This document shows, one piece after another, positions 11,559 to 24,205 of a stretch of 64,000 nt of DNA (position 1 is the stretch's first letter; each line of letters starts with the position of its first letter). Position numbers and translations under genes: made by a program. The notes beneath the pieces were generated by a model. That model had not been told where the DNA came from, did not search any database, and saw nothing but the letters and a program-made list of their open reading frames with translations. Source of the stretch: Polytrichum commune (taxonomy: Eukaryota > Streptophyta > Polytrichopsida > Polytrichales > Polytrichaceae); contig OX485805.1 of assembly GCA_950295325.1 (NCBI GenBank), positions 6,016,501 to 6,080,500 on the forward strand, read 5' to 3'.

Positions 11559-12370
11559 GTTTCAGGGTGTCCCGAGTTTCATATTTCAGCCCACATCGAA
11601 GAGGTGGGTCTAACACAAAACCAAGATATGTTGACATTTGAATGTCTTACAATCATCATAACTTATTACGAGGGAAGGGCCCCCGTGAATAGGATGGTAA
11701 TGGAATAGCATTCAGTTGAGAGCCTGGTTGTGTGTTTAGTATTTACACCGAACTTGACCACACAAAGTTAGATTTCATTTTTCCATGGTAGGGCCTGTGG
11801 ACGAGTTTCAAGACCCTCAAAATTTCATGTGGCCATGGTGTAAAGGGGCCCAAGTTTTGAAGTGGAAAACGTGGAATTAGTTTTCAGAAATGCGTTGCTG
11901 GGGAGATGCAAGGGATGTGGGATTATTGTGGACATCTACCTACAAGTGTTCACATGCTCGTGCGAGACAAGTACACACAAACAAAAATTTCTTTCATTAT
12001 CAAATATACAAGAGGGCCAATGAACTCGAATTGTAAATTTTGGACATCATGTGATTCTGATATGAATTTCGGAACTCAAGATGCTCAATGACAATAAACG
12101 GTTTATGTAGCCCTCCACCACCCCCCCTTCTGATTGTTTGAAGCTCAAGTCACATGAATACAGCCCGTTGAACTCACAAAGCAAGCTCAAAATATTGAAA
12201 ACAGGGAAAAGCATCTACATTGAGAAACTGGCCTTTTAACATTCAATTGATTGTGCTTAGAATTTGGTTTGTTCCTGCTGAGAAACCAAGCGTTTCCTTA
12301 CTTTACATCTCTTTCTAACAGAGTTATTCTAGAAGGTAACTTTAGGACAACACTGTATACTAGGTAGCGG
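11559..12370. other. intergenic, 3' flank of the O-fucosyltransferase-like gene
   Basis: No gene seen. The last 150-300 bases before 12371 probably include the 3' UTR of the minus-strand gene. Confidence 0.4.
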
Positions 12371-15300
12371 CTAAGAGTCCAAATCCTTGCCTTGATGGCC
12401 TCTAGTTTGGGTTTGTTCAGTACCTCCAGTGGTGGTTGCAGTGTCTTCAAGCAAAGGCTCAAAATCACCACCAGCTTCCGCAACAACGGTGTCGGAATCC
12501 ACCATACCACCCTCCACCTCCTGATCAGCTTCTACCTGAGCCAGCAATTGTATGTCACTGGGACACTGATCGCTCTTTTTGGTGGCACGAGGTTTACAGA
12601 AACACTCGGGCCACGGGTTCGTGTAAAATGACTCTGGTTCCACTCGCGCGTGAGGTCCACCTATCCAAGTGCTCTGCATCACAGCCCTTGCTTTGCTCTC
12701 AAACTCTTCATGGCCGAGTGTTCCTTCCTCCCGCTGAATGAAAAGTGGGGCCAGTGCTTTCCTATCGGGTCGGATCATTGTGCGGAACCCAAAGTATAGT
12801 CGATGTCCCAACAAGTTATTGGCAAAGTTACTGGGACCATCATAAGTAGGCACAAATATGTCAGACAGAAGACACACCATATAGTCCACTGCAGGACCAA
12901 GTAAACCCCTGCCCTCTGTGCTTATTCTCTTTAGTTCAGCTGGAGTGGCCATTGTAGTCCGATTCTCGAGATGAGGGAACAGTTGGTGCAATGGCTGCAT
13001 GAAATGCTCTCCACCGAAAATTTCACCTGGAGTACAAGGAACAGGTTAGGAAAATAGTGCGGACTTCCCCAAAAAAGGTGTTTTCTATCCTATGATTGCT
13101 ATAGGTGTTTTTGTCATCCCAAAGTACATAATGATGACAGAGAGACTAAGCATAACCTCCACATCTGCAACTATTATGAGATTTCCTAGCTTACCCTCTA
13201 TTTGAGGAACTAAATGGAAAATCCAGAGATGCAGGTTGAACAGATGAAGAATACAGGACACCTATATAACCTTTCAGAAGAGATAGGCTCCATCCATTAC
13301 TATTGACATGCATGGTAGGCATCACAATTTTCCAGGGAGTTTTGGAATAACCTGCAGCTAGATATATCCGGGTGGAGCTGTCATATCCCAGAGACCTTAA
13401 TATTAATCCAACCTGATTCACAACATATCACCAAAATTGACATCAGGATTGACAAACTGTCCATTTTTTATCACTAAAAATATTCGGATTCATCCTACCA
13501 GTCTACTTGCTCTGAGCAATTCAGTTATGCTGCATGCTACACCATAACTATTAACATACTGTAAATCTCATCATCAGAATTGCTTGTCAACAAATCATAT
13601 GCATGAGTACTTTCACTCAGATATACAGAAATGCAAATATTACAATCATTAACACGATCAAATTGTCACTGACTCGCTAATAATCTACAAGTCATATAAC
13701 AAAGAAGATGGTGTCTGGCCAATACAACACAAAGAATGAACATTACAAGAGGAAGAGGAAAATTTGCAGATGTGAGGTGCTTTAAACTGTTGACTCTTGG
13801 CTTGTCAAGGAAGACATGACGATATTTTATATGGATGTGTTGTGAGCTGGGGAGGGCTACGTACTTCTTCTGGAGTGAGAGGACATTTTCCTATCAGGCG
13901 TCTCTCTGTGTAATTCAACGTTTTTTCAGCAAAATTGTCTTTCCGATATTTCATTAGGATCACCTGCTCTGCAGGTGGGAAGATGTCCACACATCTGTGT
14001 TTCACAACACCAACATGTTAGTCCCATGTCATTTATATTGTACAGCATGCACCCATAGTTTAAAATGTTGTGTAGAAACTCAAGGATTGACTACAGAACT
14101 GTACATAGGTCCAGATCACCTCTCATTAACAACAACCAAAATGGTTAATCAGAACACCGGAAAGTCAAGGAAAAGAAGCCTCCTGTATAGAGACTTCAAA
14201 TTGGAATATCAAGTCATCTCTTTTATCATACTCCTGCAGATAAGCAAGCTGTCAAATGTACAGAGGGACCAGACTCACCCTGCAAAAGCAAGCATATCCA
14301 ATTCAAACCGGAGGTGGATGGCAAGAAATTGGCCTTCTGCTCGTAACCGCGAAACGATTTTGCTACTGAGTTCCATTACATCTTCCCGAAAACGCAATGC
14401 ATGAAAGTTGACCCGGCAGCGCAATCGTTGATACTCATGGTTATCCAATGATTCAGTCAACCGATGAGAGAATGGACTCAGAAATATAGCACCATGCTGC
14501 CGCATGCTTGCAAGAGCAACTGTCTGATACCATGACGGACTTGCATCTCGTGGAGGCCTCAGCTGTCATTTGGACATAACCCTCTATCAGCAATGACAGT
14601 TTGAGCACCAGAGCAGAATAAATATGGACTGAAAATATGAGTTGCTGAGTTGCAGAACCACCCTTACAACAACACCTTGGTGAAAACAACCTGTCTGTGC
14701 TTACAAAACAAATCTGTGTGGAATGAAGATAACATCATCTATAAGAGTTTTTGTATGTCAAGAAACCCATTGCATCAGGATCTACTCGAAGGCTACAACA
14801 CATCATGTACCAACATTTCCCCATGTAGTGAAACGTACATGAAAAGGCTTCATCCTCCTTTGCCTCTTGCGGCCAACAAGGGGTAGTGCTTTAACAATGG
14901 TCACATCATTGGCAAGGGCAGCTATAAAATGCTCCGTGTCATATATACCTGAAAAGCCACTGAAATGGAAGAAGTACAGTCACTAACTTATACAAATTTG
15001 CCATTCCGTGTCCATCAACACAACTATTATGAGCAATGGATCTGAACTGTCATTCATAAACTGCAGGACCTTCAGCTCTATCTGCAGGAAACCTCCACCC
15101 AATTGATGAGGTTCAGGATAACTACCACATTATCATTATAAACATTGTGAGCCCCAAAAGCTAATAGAAAACATGAATGGGTAGATTACATGAACATGGG
15201 TCCCAATGAGCATGCAAAATTTCACCACACAACTTTCATTTCCACCACTTGTTGTAATTGATTACCATAAACAAAAATATTTTCTCTTCCATATGGGTAG

Positions 15301-18300
15301 AGAGTGTGGACACAATAAGAAAACTCGTAAGCAGTCATACCTATTATCATGCCAGAAGGAGTTTGTATCTAACTCTGGCAGAACCAAAGTTGCATTCATT
15401 ATCCTTGCTGCTAGTACCGCATTGCATATCTACATGCCACAATGGTTACCTTGTTAAGCACAAGTGGAAGTCTCAGCGTAGAACAAGATACAAATAAGTA
15501 TCCAGGGCAACACTGACAAAACAGAATGAATGCTGGAGGCTTACTGCACCCCGTTGCTGGTTGAGGCCTCCATTGCATCGAACAACTAAATAGCCGTTGG
15601 TCCTTTCAGGTGGTGCTGCAATAGAACAGGATTCCGCAAGTGCAAGAGTATCAATATTTACTGACGAAATTGGTGGGAAATTGTCATACAGACTGGTAAA
15701 ATGTATAATATGCACTAATATTCGTGTACACTAAATAGAAAAACTGAGATTGCAGGATCAGGAGTTTGCCAACTACCTACGTGGCCAGTCAAGATTGCGC
15801 ACAGCTGATGATGCTTGCCAGCCCAATGAGGGAGAGCTGCTCTGCAGTCTCTCGGCAGTTACCTGCACATCACAAACCAAGGTTCCACTTCTCTTAAAGA
15901 CACAATCGCTGATAAGCCTCAAATCGATGGACAAGGAGAGCAAGAGAACACAGCTGCTAAGGGCGGGTCACCAGGTGACAGCAAGCAGAACAAGGCTCTT
16001 GCTTAAATAAGAGGATGATAATGGACACGCAAAAAGTGTCTGCCAGTGCAAGTTTTGATTGCTACCTAGTCATACAGAGGTGCTAGGATATATAGTGATA
16101 TCCACCAACCTCATCAGATAGAGAATCACAGGAGGATGTCTTGAAAATTCAAGAGAATGCAAAGGATGTATTCTAATTCATCAGCTATCATATGCAACAT
16201 TCATGTCTCACCTGTATTCTAAATTCTTCTGAATGTGCTAAAGCTGTTGAACCACTTTGTCCTCTCCCTGGACCACCTTGAACAAAATCTACATCCTGCA
16301 GGAACAAGCCACACAATAAAATCGTATCACAATTACAAAAGCAATGAAAACCTGTATGATACAGTGCAACGTGATCAACAAATATGTTAACAACTATCAT
16401 AGACGATAGACTGCCACATATCCTTATTTAGCATAAGCCACTGGACGCATATCTGTCATAAAGAAGTAAGAGCTGTACTACTGGATACTAATGTCCAAGA
16501 CCAACGAACCATCAAAATATACACGTTTATAAAGTAGAAAGGGGCACAACGTGAGTTTCATCATCTCTTGTTTTATCTCTTAACTGCTTTTAATGAAGTT
16601 GCATTAGGAGCTAGTCTTGTCATGCACAAACCTTCACAAAAAGGAGAAGAATGATAATGATTGAACACCTGAGCAGTAGTAATTGGCGATCGGCACTCTT
16701 TGGTGAAGTAAAAGTTACAGTCATAAAAGAATTCATCAGTCTTTAATGCAAGGTTGATACATACCAGATAAGTGAATTTCAATTTCTCCTGCCTCATTCG
16801 AAAGAGGAGAGAAATCATGCACAGGAGGAATACCACGCCTGGTGCACTCCGGCGTTTGCTTAGCGCTTTCACTTTGGAACTCCATGGTTGCTCCGCTCGA
16901 ATAATCTCTTCCTCAGTGTCGCGCCCCTTCAAAGAAGCTACTCTGTCACAGATACAGGTGTCTTTTTAACACTATCTCCTAACGAAAAATATGGCATAGT
17001 CATGTTTGCAATGAATAGCACGCGAGATATTCACAAGCATGAAAATCTAGATAAAAACAAAAGATTTCAGAAACTCAGATCGAAGTGAAAAACTGTGTTT
17101 CACGTTTTTTTTCTGCCGGAGTTTCTACTTTCCTTTGCATGTATAACAAATTAGGCTATCAACTTGACAGGATTCCATTCAGGTCCACCATATTGTTTAC
17201 TAAAATGACTAATAGGGACCACCTCCGACAGGAGGCAGTAGCACTTATCCCGTAGCCCTGCTGAGTTTCACATAAAAGGTGAAGCCTCCCTCATTCACGC
17301 CAACACTAGAGGTTATCGTCGTCTCTCTCTCTTAATCGAAGAGCCAAAGGCTCCAAGTATGACAACCAGCAGGAGATTGTCTGATCCCAGGTCAATTTTG
17401 AATAGAAATATTATCAGGAGATATCTTAGTAGTATTTTGACTGACGACTTAATCTGAAAGGACCGTGACCTCCAGGGTGCATAGCAACAACAAACTGCCA
17501 CCATAACCTACTGAACTCATTGATTTACAGCACAAACATGAAATTGTTCCTAAGAAATACAATTCAACACAATCTCTACCAATCGTATTTACGGTACAAA
17601 TCCGAGAACTCTATGGCAATAGAACACAATTGAAGGAGTACCGGTGGGTAGTGTATACGAAAAAAGAAAATCTACACGGGCATCAGGCCTGTTTGTCTTG
17701 TCAAAATCGCAGAATGGAGTGCTAAAACGAGAACCTAGCAAACACTACAATCAAAGTCAATTCGAAGAAGGAACAGGACTTCATTCATTTAAACAAAGCC
17801 GATGCATTGTCGGCAACTATTTTATTACTAGTGATGCACAAACATTTGAACCTGCTGCTGTCTAAGGCGTCCAGGCCTTCAGCTGCATCTGGTTGATCAC
17901 AATGTGAGGAACTCAAAGCCGGAATCATAATCCCCGAATGTTCAGACCTTCCAAATTTTGTGGACTGATTTATGATACTATTTTTTCCAACAGGCACCAA
18001 AAGCTTCAGTAGCTGCCTCAATTTTCCGAGCACCATAGGAAAAAATCGGGCTAGGGACTGCCTGCCTGTTATTCTACAATTTCACTCAAGCGTGAATTGC
18101 TCCGCTCCACTAGGACGAATTTAGACTTCAACCTGCGAGGAGAATCCCTCTGTCGTCCCTGTGAAAAATCTAGACACAACAAACCCACTCACTCCCCGGT
18201 GTGCGCAAGACAGCAAACTAGACCCTAACTTAGTGAAAACTAGCCCGATTCGACACAAAGCGAATTCGAATTGGGAAAAGAAAAAATAGAAACAGAGAAC

Positions 18301-18319
18301 TACATACTTACCTGCGCAT
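12371..18319 (-). CDS. O-fucosyltransferase-like (GT106-type) protein, 11 coding exons
   Basis: Coding exons read on the minus strand: 18312-18319, 16765-16942, 16212-16295, 15781-15862, 15545-15615, 15341-15429, 14839-14959, 14279-14562, 13865-13994, 13352-13412 and 12371-13026. All junctions use GT/AG, the phases agree throughout, and the product is 587 residues. A basic stretch and a short hydrophobic segment (residues about 36-50) make it a likely type II Golgi membrane protein. Family motifs are NGGLNQQR (132-139), NATLVLPELD, FSGIYDTEHF, SPFSHRL, YQRLRCRVNFHALRF, HLRFELDMLAFAGC (294-307) and GKCPLTPEE. These identify the plant O-fucosyltransferase/GT106 clan, which includes rhamnosyl- and fucosyltransferases for wall glycans and proteins; acceptor and sugar cannot be told from sequence. 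The acidic Thr/Gln-rich tail after about residue 510 is unusual. The first coding exon contributes only eight bases (ATGCGCAG), because no in-frame ATG exists upstream in the second exon. Confidence 0.9.
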
Positions 18320-19161
18320 GCCGAGCTCGCGGGGATGGCAGGCAAGCAAGCAAGCAACCGCAACGGCTTACTAACTAACCACCTGCCCTGGCCGTAGAGT
18401 GGAAAACGCGCGCTGTCCGTGTAGCACCGAGACTTCTTGGCCTGCTCCTGTCTACTACGAAGCACTTCTTGATCATGGTAGATAGACCCCTACAACAACA
18501 AGAAGAAGCCACCAACTCTAATCACACCATACAGGTAGGTAAATACTAGCGAGAGCGAGTTCGCGTATCGGCGAGAGCGGCGACAGCAATACAGGCTTCA
18601 CGAGGAAGAGGTACGTAAAGCTTGAGTTCTAAGTTAAGTTTGCTCCCATTCTCACAGGTCCCTACATACTGCGACTGTGCACGCGAAAATGCGAATCGTC
18701 AGTGGTCCCAGAGGAGCGAGACGGGACAGCAGTGGGAGACGTCCTTCCAAGTACTTACGATTGTGGCAGCGTAGGCAAGCTTGACAGACTCAACTACTTT
18801 ATGTCGCAGAGTGCTCAGGTGACAGGGGAAGGTGTGTCTGTGTCTGGGTTTGTGTATGTATGGATGTGGGAGTCTTCGGAGACGAAGCGACTTCATCCCC
18901 CTCACAGGAACAAGGGATGGAAGGTGCGTTTATCACTACGTTGATCTATAGTAAATACTTGGGGCACCTTTAATACTCAAGAATCCACACTAAAAACAAC
19001 TGCGAGAGGGAATTATTGCATAAAGTATGCAGGTGTTATTTGGTTACTTTCTTAAATTAGATAATTACATTTGATTGGTGTGTGGGTGAGTGGGTGCGAA
19101 TCAAAGAGCAAACACCATAGGACACATGTTTAAAAGAGATTAGACACTTCTTCAAATACTA
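18320..19161. other. 5' exon and promoter region of the O-fucosyltransferase-like gene
   Basis: The strong donor CAG then GTAAGTATG at 18312 implies a transcribed leader upstream, with repeated CTTG/CTTGC units around 18340-18360. No start site or TATA box is clear. A plus-strand open frame at 18702-18944 has no recognisable content. Confidence 0.4.
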
Positions 19162-19265
19162 ACTACACTAAATATTTGGTGTCATATGGTATTTTATGTC
19201 ACTATGGTACCTTTTTGGATGACACTTTTTATAAATAAGAGGACAACTATTGTCATGGATGATGG
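19162..19265. mobile_element. MITE family A fragment (one end)
   Basis: It begins CTACACTAAATATTTGGTG and continues GTCATATGGTATTTTATG, TCACTATGG and GATGACAC, matching the left end at 7405-7510. Only one end was recognised, so it is either truncated or diverged on the other side. Confidence 0.6.
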
Positions 19266-21696
19266 ATGAGTTCATCGATTGACCAAAACCCTACCTTCTT
19301 TTGTCAGCAACTTGACAAATCAAATTTTGATGTGAGCACTCTGTGAGGTATATATGAAAACTATTCATGTAATTATATGATCAAGGTTTTGGAGGTGATA
19401 GACAAGTCTAATGCTATGTCAAATTTTTTATTTAAAAAAATTGAATCATTATAATCAAGATCCATAATTGAACTTTTAGACTATTATAAGTTTAAGAAAA
19501 AACTTGAAGGAAAATAGTGTGCAGTCCTATATAATTAGACAAATTTAGTATTCCTTTGTGATTGAGAATTATATATGTATAATTATTCAATACACATTAT
19601 TTTCAATACTCAACAATAAGTGTGGACCATAGTTTATCATTAGATTCTAACAAGCTGTGAGTTGGAGAACAGTGTGGGCCACAATGTTTACCGTAATGAA
19701 AGTGATCAAAAGCTCCTCCAATACATACCACACCACGAGCTGAATAATATGGCTTGGATAGTCCTGAATAACTTCCATGAAAATCTGACTATTAAAGCTT
19801 CCAAAATTGATGGACTAATGATTACCAAATAATGTCCACACAACCTACCTACCTGGCCGTCTCTGATAATGTGAAGCATAATTATGCAATATTTCTTCTT
19901 AAATATCAATCCTTGAAAGTTACTACACGTGCGCTAAAAATAGTCTAGAAGTGTGGCTCCATGGTGATTAGCCATGAATGCCGTGTACAGTTCAGAGGAC
20001 CTAACTAAAGCTGTGCTTTCAAATGTTTTCATGAAATGGACCTAGTCATGCATCTATACATGAATTCTCCTGCAAACTAGACTATAGAAACATAAGTAAG
20101 CTGATATAACCTATGTGGCTCTATCATGGGCTCTTCCAGCTCACAGACGTTTCCGACCGTTCAAACCAAGTCAGGAAGAATTTCACCCAGTACACAATTG
20201 CAGATCATGAAAATTGTGTTGTCGAGTTTCATAAGCTTCAAAATCGTGTTGAGATATAATTAATGAGGATACAGTGAAGGATTTTTTCATTGAGCCAACA
20301 TATCACATAGACCCTTCCATCGTGTTAACTGTTGAACCTTTCATGGTGTTTACATTTCCAGGATATACTCCAATCTCATCATAACAAGTGTCTTTATGGT
20401 GTCCGTTTTTAACTAGATGCCTTGCCATACATCAATCTAACATGAAGTATCTGATTAAGAAGAGAGACCACATGGGGGCCATCCACCTAATACGAAAATT
20501 CCATCATGTTTTAGAAAGTCCTCAAGTGATTGACACATGCCACATGCTGAGGTAGAATAGTTACAATAAGTACAGCAGAAGCTCCTGGTTCAAATGCACA
20601 CTTCAAAATTCTTCTCAAGGTTTGTTTTTAGCCCTACTTTCAAAGCTTATGAACGTATGTGAAGTAGGCAACACTCGAGAATCCCCGAGAAAACCTAACT
20701 TTCTGATTAAAATCAAGCCATGGGAAATGTAGTAGCTTGACAGGATTCAACTATCTGTTACAATTCAAAGACAGAAATCTGATAAAATTCCCAGACGAAT
20801 TGTTACAGCACCCCCCTAACTTTAAGAATGTGCATGTAAACCAAAAACAACAAAGATTGAGATTAGGGTTGCATCAAGCTTGTGCCAACATCTTCTGATC
20901 GACACAATCCTATTCAAGCCCTCCTGACTGTTCGTGTCTTCCCAGTGCAAGACATTGTATTATGCATAAAATCTGATACTACTCACATTAGGTTCAATTA
21001 GAACGTCCACTTTTAGATTCGAAGAGCTCCGCTAGCTTTGTATCGAACATGGAACAGAGTTCATAAACACAAACCCACAATCACTTGCACTGAATCCAAT
21101 CCTGTCCAACCATACCTGGCACGACGCTTTGTATTTTGGAGACATGTCTCACTTCAAGTGTAGCTGAAGTATTTCAGTCCTAACCCTAATATTGTGCACA
21201 TATCGCAAAATAGCATCGTTTACCTAGTCTGCACTGTACTCGTTTAATTATCAATGACAATTTCATGTCATCCATCTCCCACAACAAGCCTCAAGTGCGT
21301 CCAACATTCCAAGGACCTTCCAGTCAGGCTGCAAATTGACAGCAAGCTTTAAGAGATGCACCGGTTACCACCTAAGTGTACTTAAAAGTATTTTCTACTC
21401 TAGCCTATGAGGTTCTACTTGCATTACCAATACACCTTAACATCCTAACTCAACCCAAGCGAATTACCTTGCTACAAGGGAGGCTGTATAAACCTTGCTA
21501 AATATCATAATCTACGATGACATGCCTATGAGAAGCGTATGTATCTTAAGTGACCTCCAACTCCATTGTGTGACGAGGATAGAAGAAAATGCATCAACAC
21601 AGCTGCCACGGACTGAACATCCAGTAGCAGATTTGTTTTTTTGAAGGAGTTACAAAGAATTTATGGAATGAAAGTTGAAATTCGCATATCATTTGA
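19266..21696. other. intergenic, AT-rich, no gene seen
   Basis: About 2.4 kb with only short, unrecognised open frames. The part next to 21697 probably includes the 3' UTR of the coiled-coil gene. Confidence 0.4.
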
Positions 21697-22281
21697 TTAG
21701 AAGACATCGGGATGAAACCGACCAGACATCGTCGTGGATTCCTGCGCCATTCGCAGATGCATCCTCAAGGAATAATTGTTCAACTCCAACATACGCACTT
21801 GCTCCTGGTACTGAGCGATCACCTGCTTCGCTTGTTGCAACTCCTGGGACAAACCTTCGTGCTTCAGTTGCCGCTCATGTTGTATCGCCACTGCCCTTTT
21901 CAGAATGTGGCTTTCACGAAGTGACACCTGAAGCTTCTCTTTCAAGTCCACGTTCTCCTTTTGCATTCCTTCTATAGCCATCGAAGATCGAGATGCGAAA
22001 ACCTTCTCCACAGCTTCCAGTGCATTCTTACCACGCACTCGCGCATCGTTCAAGTCGCTCGCACTCATCATCTCCTTCACCAGATGTTCCACCCATTCCT
22101 CGCTCTCAGACTGCACATGTTGAGTGACATTCTCCACTTGGCCTTCTGTCACAATCCTCTCTGCTTGACCGGGAGACCTAATCGGAGATCCACTTTGTGT
22201 GAGGCACATGCGTTTGCTCCTTAGCGGGGAGATCTGTTGTTCTTCAAAGAGTGACCGCTTTCGGCTCACTGCCACAGACAT
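21697..22281 (-). CDS. conserved plant coiled-coil protein of unknown function
   Basis: An intronless 194-residue protein starting at the first ATG (MSVAVSRKRSLFEEQQ); the open frame extends upstream only through a TTG. The N-terminus is basic with SRKRS and RSKRM, which could be a nuclear localisation signal. A segment MMSASDLNDARVRGKNALEA is followed by a long predicted coiled coil (about residues 95-180, with LKEKLQVSLRESHILKRAV and LSQELQQAKQVIAQYQEQV). The C-terminus LELNNYSLRMHLRMAQ with GRFHPDVF is a pattern I recognise from a family of uncharacterised plant proteins; I cannot assign a function. It stands alone, with no apparent neighbours in the same pathway. Confidence 0.8.
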   Translation of the reverse strand: MSVAVSRKRSLFEEQQISPLRSKRMCLTQSGSPIRSPGQAERIVTEGQVENVTQHVQSESEEWVEHLVKEMMSASDLNDARVRGKNALEAVEKVFASRSSMAIEGMQKENVDLKEKLQVSLRESHILKRAVAIQHERQLKHEGLSQELQQAKQVIAQYQEQVRMLELNNYSLRMHLRMAQESTTMSGRFHPDVF

Positions 22282-23512
22282 TGCTCCTCGCTTGAAATGG
22301 TACTCCTCCTTCACCTTTTCCTCCAACCCTCAAATCGCACCAAAGCACAAAAGCCTTTATACAAATCACATGTTCGAGCTGTCTTTGCAGTACAGCATCC
22401 ACCACAGATTCAAACCGACAGGAAGTGTCCGCAAAATCTGGCTATAAGAACGACCCCGCCGCCCCTCTTAAAACGCACAGTATCCAAGAAAACTCCTGAA
22501 AATTCCCCTCGATGCACAGCAATATCGCTCACTGCAATTCTCTCTGGGTGACCATTTAAGCAACCTGAAGCGAGAGAAAGAGGAGCAGCACAAAGACTTG
22601 AAGGATTGAAAGATTGGTGCAACCCTTGCTGGCTGCTTTCACCGATGACTGTGGCATAAAAGAAGAGATTCCACTCCTTCAACGACTCTACGGAGATCCC
22701 GAAACATGGCCACAAGAAGCAGATGTATGCGCCCTCAAATTCACCACAACAGGATACCCTAACCTACACGAAAGGGCTCCGGCAGAGAAAAGAACAGGGA
22801 CGAGCGCCTCACCCTAACTTAAACCCTGGAACTAAGGAGCCGTGACACATTGAAGCACTGGACACGCTAATCTTATGTAATTTGATCGTCAATGCACATC
22901 GTCAATCCCTTTCTTATTGGCCACCCACTTATTATTATTACTCGTTCAATCAACGACCGCCATCCCCCACCGTCCAGCATGTGGGGGGAGCTTCGAAGGG
23001 AAGTGCATGAAGACGATGAAGGAGAAGAAGAGGGCAAACTGGCTGCATCCACGATCTTCGCTCGGCGTATATTTCTGGTCCTAAATGTAGCCATTCTGTA
23101 GATTTCATCCCGTGCTCAGGGCGCGGGCATTCATCCGGAGCTTGCTTCAATAGGACTCCTCCATATGGGCTCTCTCACCACCGACGAACAAGGCTGGAGG
23201 CCGTCGATGTACGAGTCAGTCCGTTCGTCCAGTCGGCTGGTAGTAAGTTACTACTGCTGCGATTGGATTTCTGCGAGGCTGGCCTAGGTGTCCAGATAAA
23301 GATGTGTGGTCCACCTGTCATCTCCAAATGGATGATTTCGGATGGATGAATGCTGAGGGGGCCACGGCAGTCGCAGACTCGGCCCAGTGTCTTTTATCTT
23401 TACCATATAAACGTTATTGTTGCACTTTCCAAAGGGCCCTTACTATTTTTGGTCGATACTACTAATAATCGAATTTGAATTTTCACATTTAACATGGCTC
23501 AGCTTATCATGA
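22282..23512. other. upstream region of the coiled-coil gene, no other gene
   Basis: Promoter/5' UTR DNA for the minus-strand gene, then unassigned sequence. Several overlapping short frames on both strands (22410-23150) show no domain and overlap each other, so none is called. Confidence 0.4.
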
Positions 23513-23746
23513 AGAGAGGGAATCATGGTATACCACCATACTTCTCATCCATCCGACATAAAAGTTGACCCCCTATAGGTTTGTTGTTGATTCATCTCAA
23601 TGATCTTATGTACATTGATTATGGGTCGTTAAAGCTAATTTCAATGTCAAACCAACTAAACAAAGTAATCTCCAAATTGCACGCTAATTCAAGGTTTTTA
23701 CGTTGGATGAATGACAAACACATTCGTATACGAAGATTCCCTCCCT
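23513..23746. mobile_element. MITE family B, copy 2
   Basis: It shares the interior with the 9021 copy (CTCATCCATCCGACATA, TTGACCCCCTATAGG, TAAAGCTAATTTCAATGTC) in the same orientation. The ends are inverted repeats: GAGGGAATCATGGTATAC on the left and, reversed from the right, GAGGGAATCTTCGTATACG. Confidence 0.65.
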
Positions 23747-24004
23747 CTCCATCTACCACCTTTTCCCATCAAATAAATAATATATCGATATACATAAACC
23801 CCAAACGAGTCTCCCTGCCCTATGAGATTTTCATATACAGATAGATAGAAACTCCAACCCCTTTCAACCAAGGGGCCGGCGTGAATAAAGTGTCCGTTCG
23901 TAATGCCAATGACCCGATGCCCATTGGACAAGGGGACATTGGGACAAATACTACTCTCCCCTTTCGAGGATGGACACTACAGTGACACACTATACAAGTT
24001 CCTA

Positions 24005-24205
24005 GCTAGCCACTAGTGCCTTGAAGATAGCGGACATGGTATCCCCCCAAAGGGCTTTGAGGTACCCATACAACAAGGTCCAAGGACCCCCCACCATAGT
24101 TGGGTGGACTAAGGTGGTGAGCACCACGCCGGCATGGGGAATAGAACCCACAACCTCCTCGTCGGGGGTCATGAGCCCTAACCACCAAGTCAAGGCCCAT
24201 GGTGC
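24005..24205 (-). mobile_element. tRNA-derived SINE-like element
   Basis: The minus strand reads as a pol III promoter: an A-box-like GGTGGTTAGGGCTC at about 24174-24187 and a B-box-like GTGGGTTCTATTCCCC at 24136-24151. They are about 35 bp apart, as in tRNA genes. The rest is not tRNA. The long open frames across it are incidental. No poly(A) or poly(T) tail or target duplication was found, so the 3' end is approximate. Confidence 0.55.

Noticed and set aside
16765-16932. TTG at 16930-16932 as the start of the fucosyltransferase-like protein
   Set aside because: A non-ATG start is not needed: an upstream ATG on an 8-base exon joins in frame through strong splice sites.
22410-23150. Several frames of 66-101 codons on both strands
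   Set aside because: Mutually overlapping, with no recognisable content; most likely promoter and repeat DNA.
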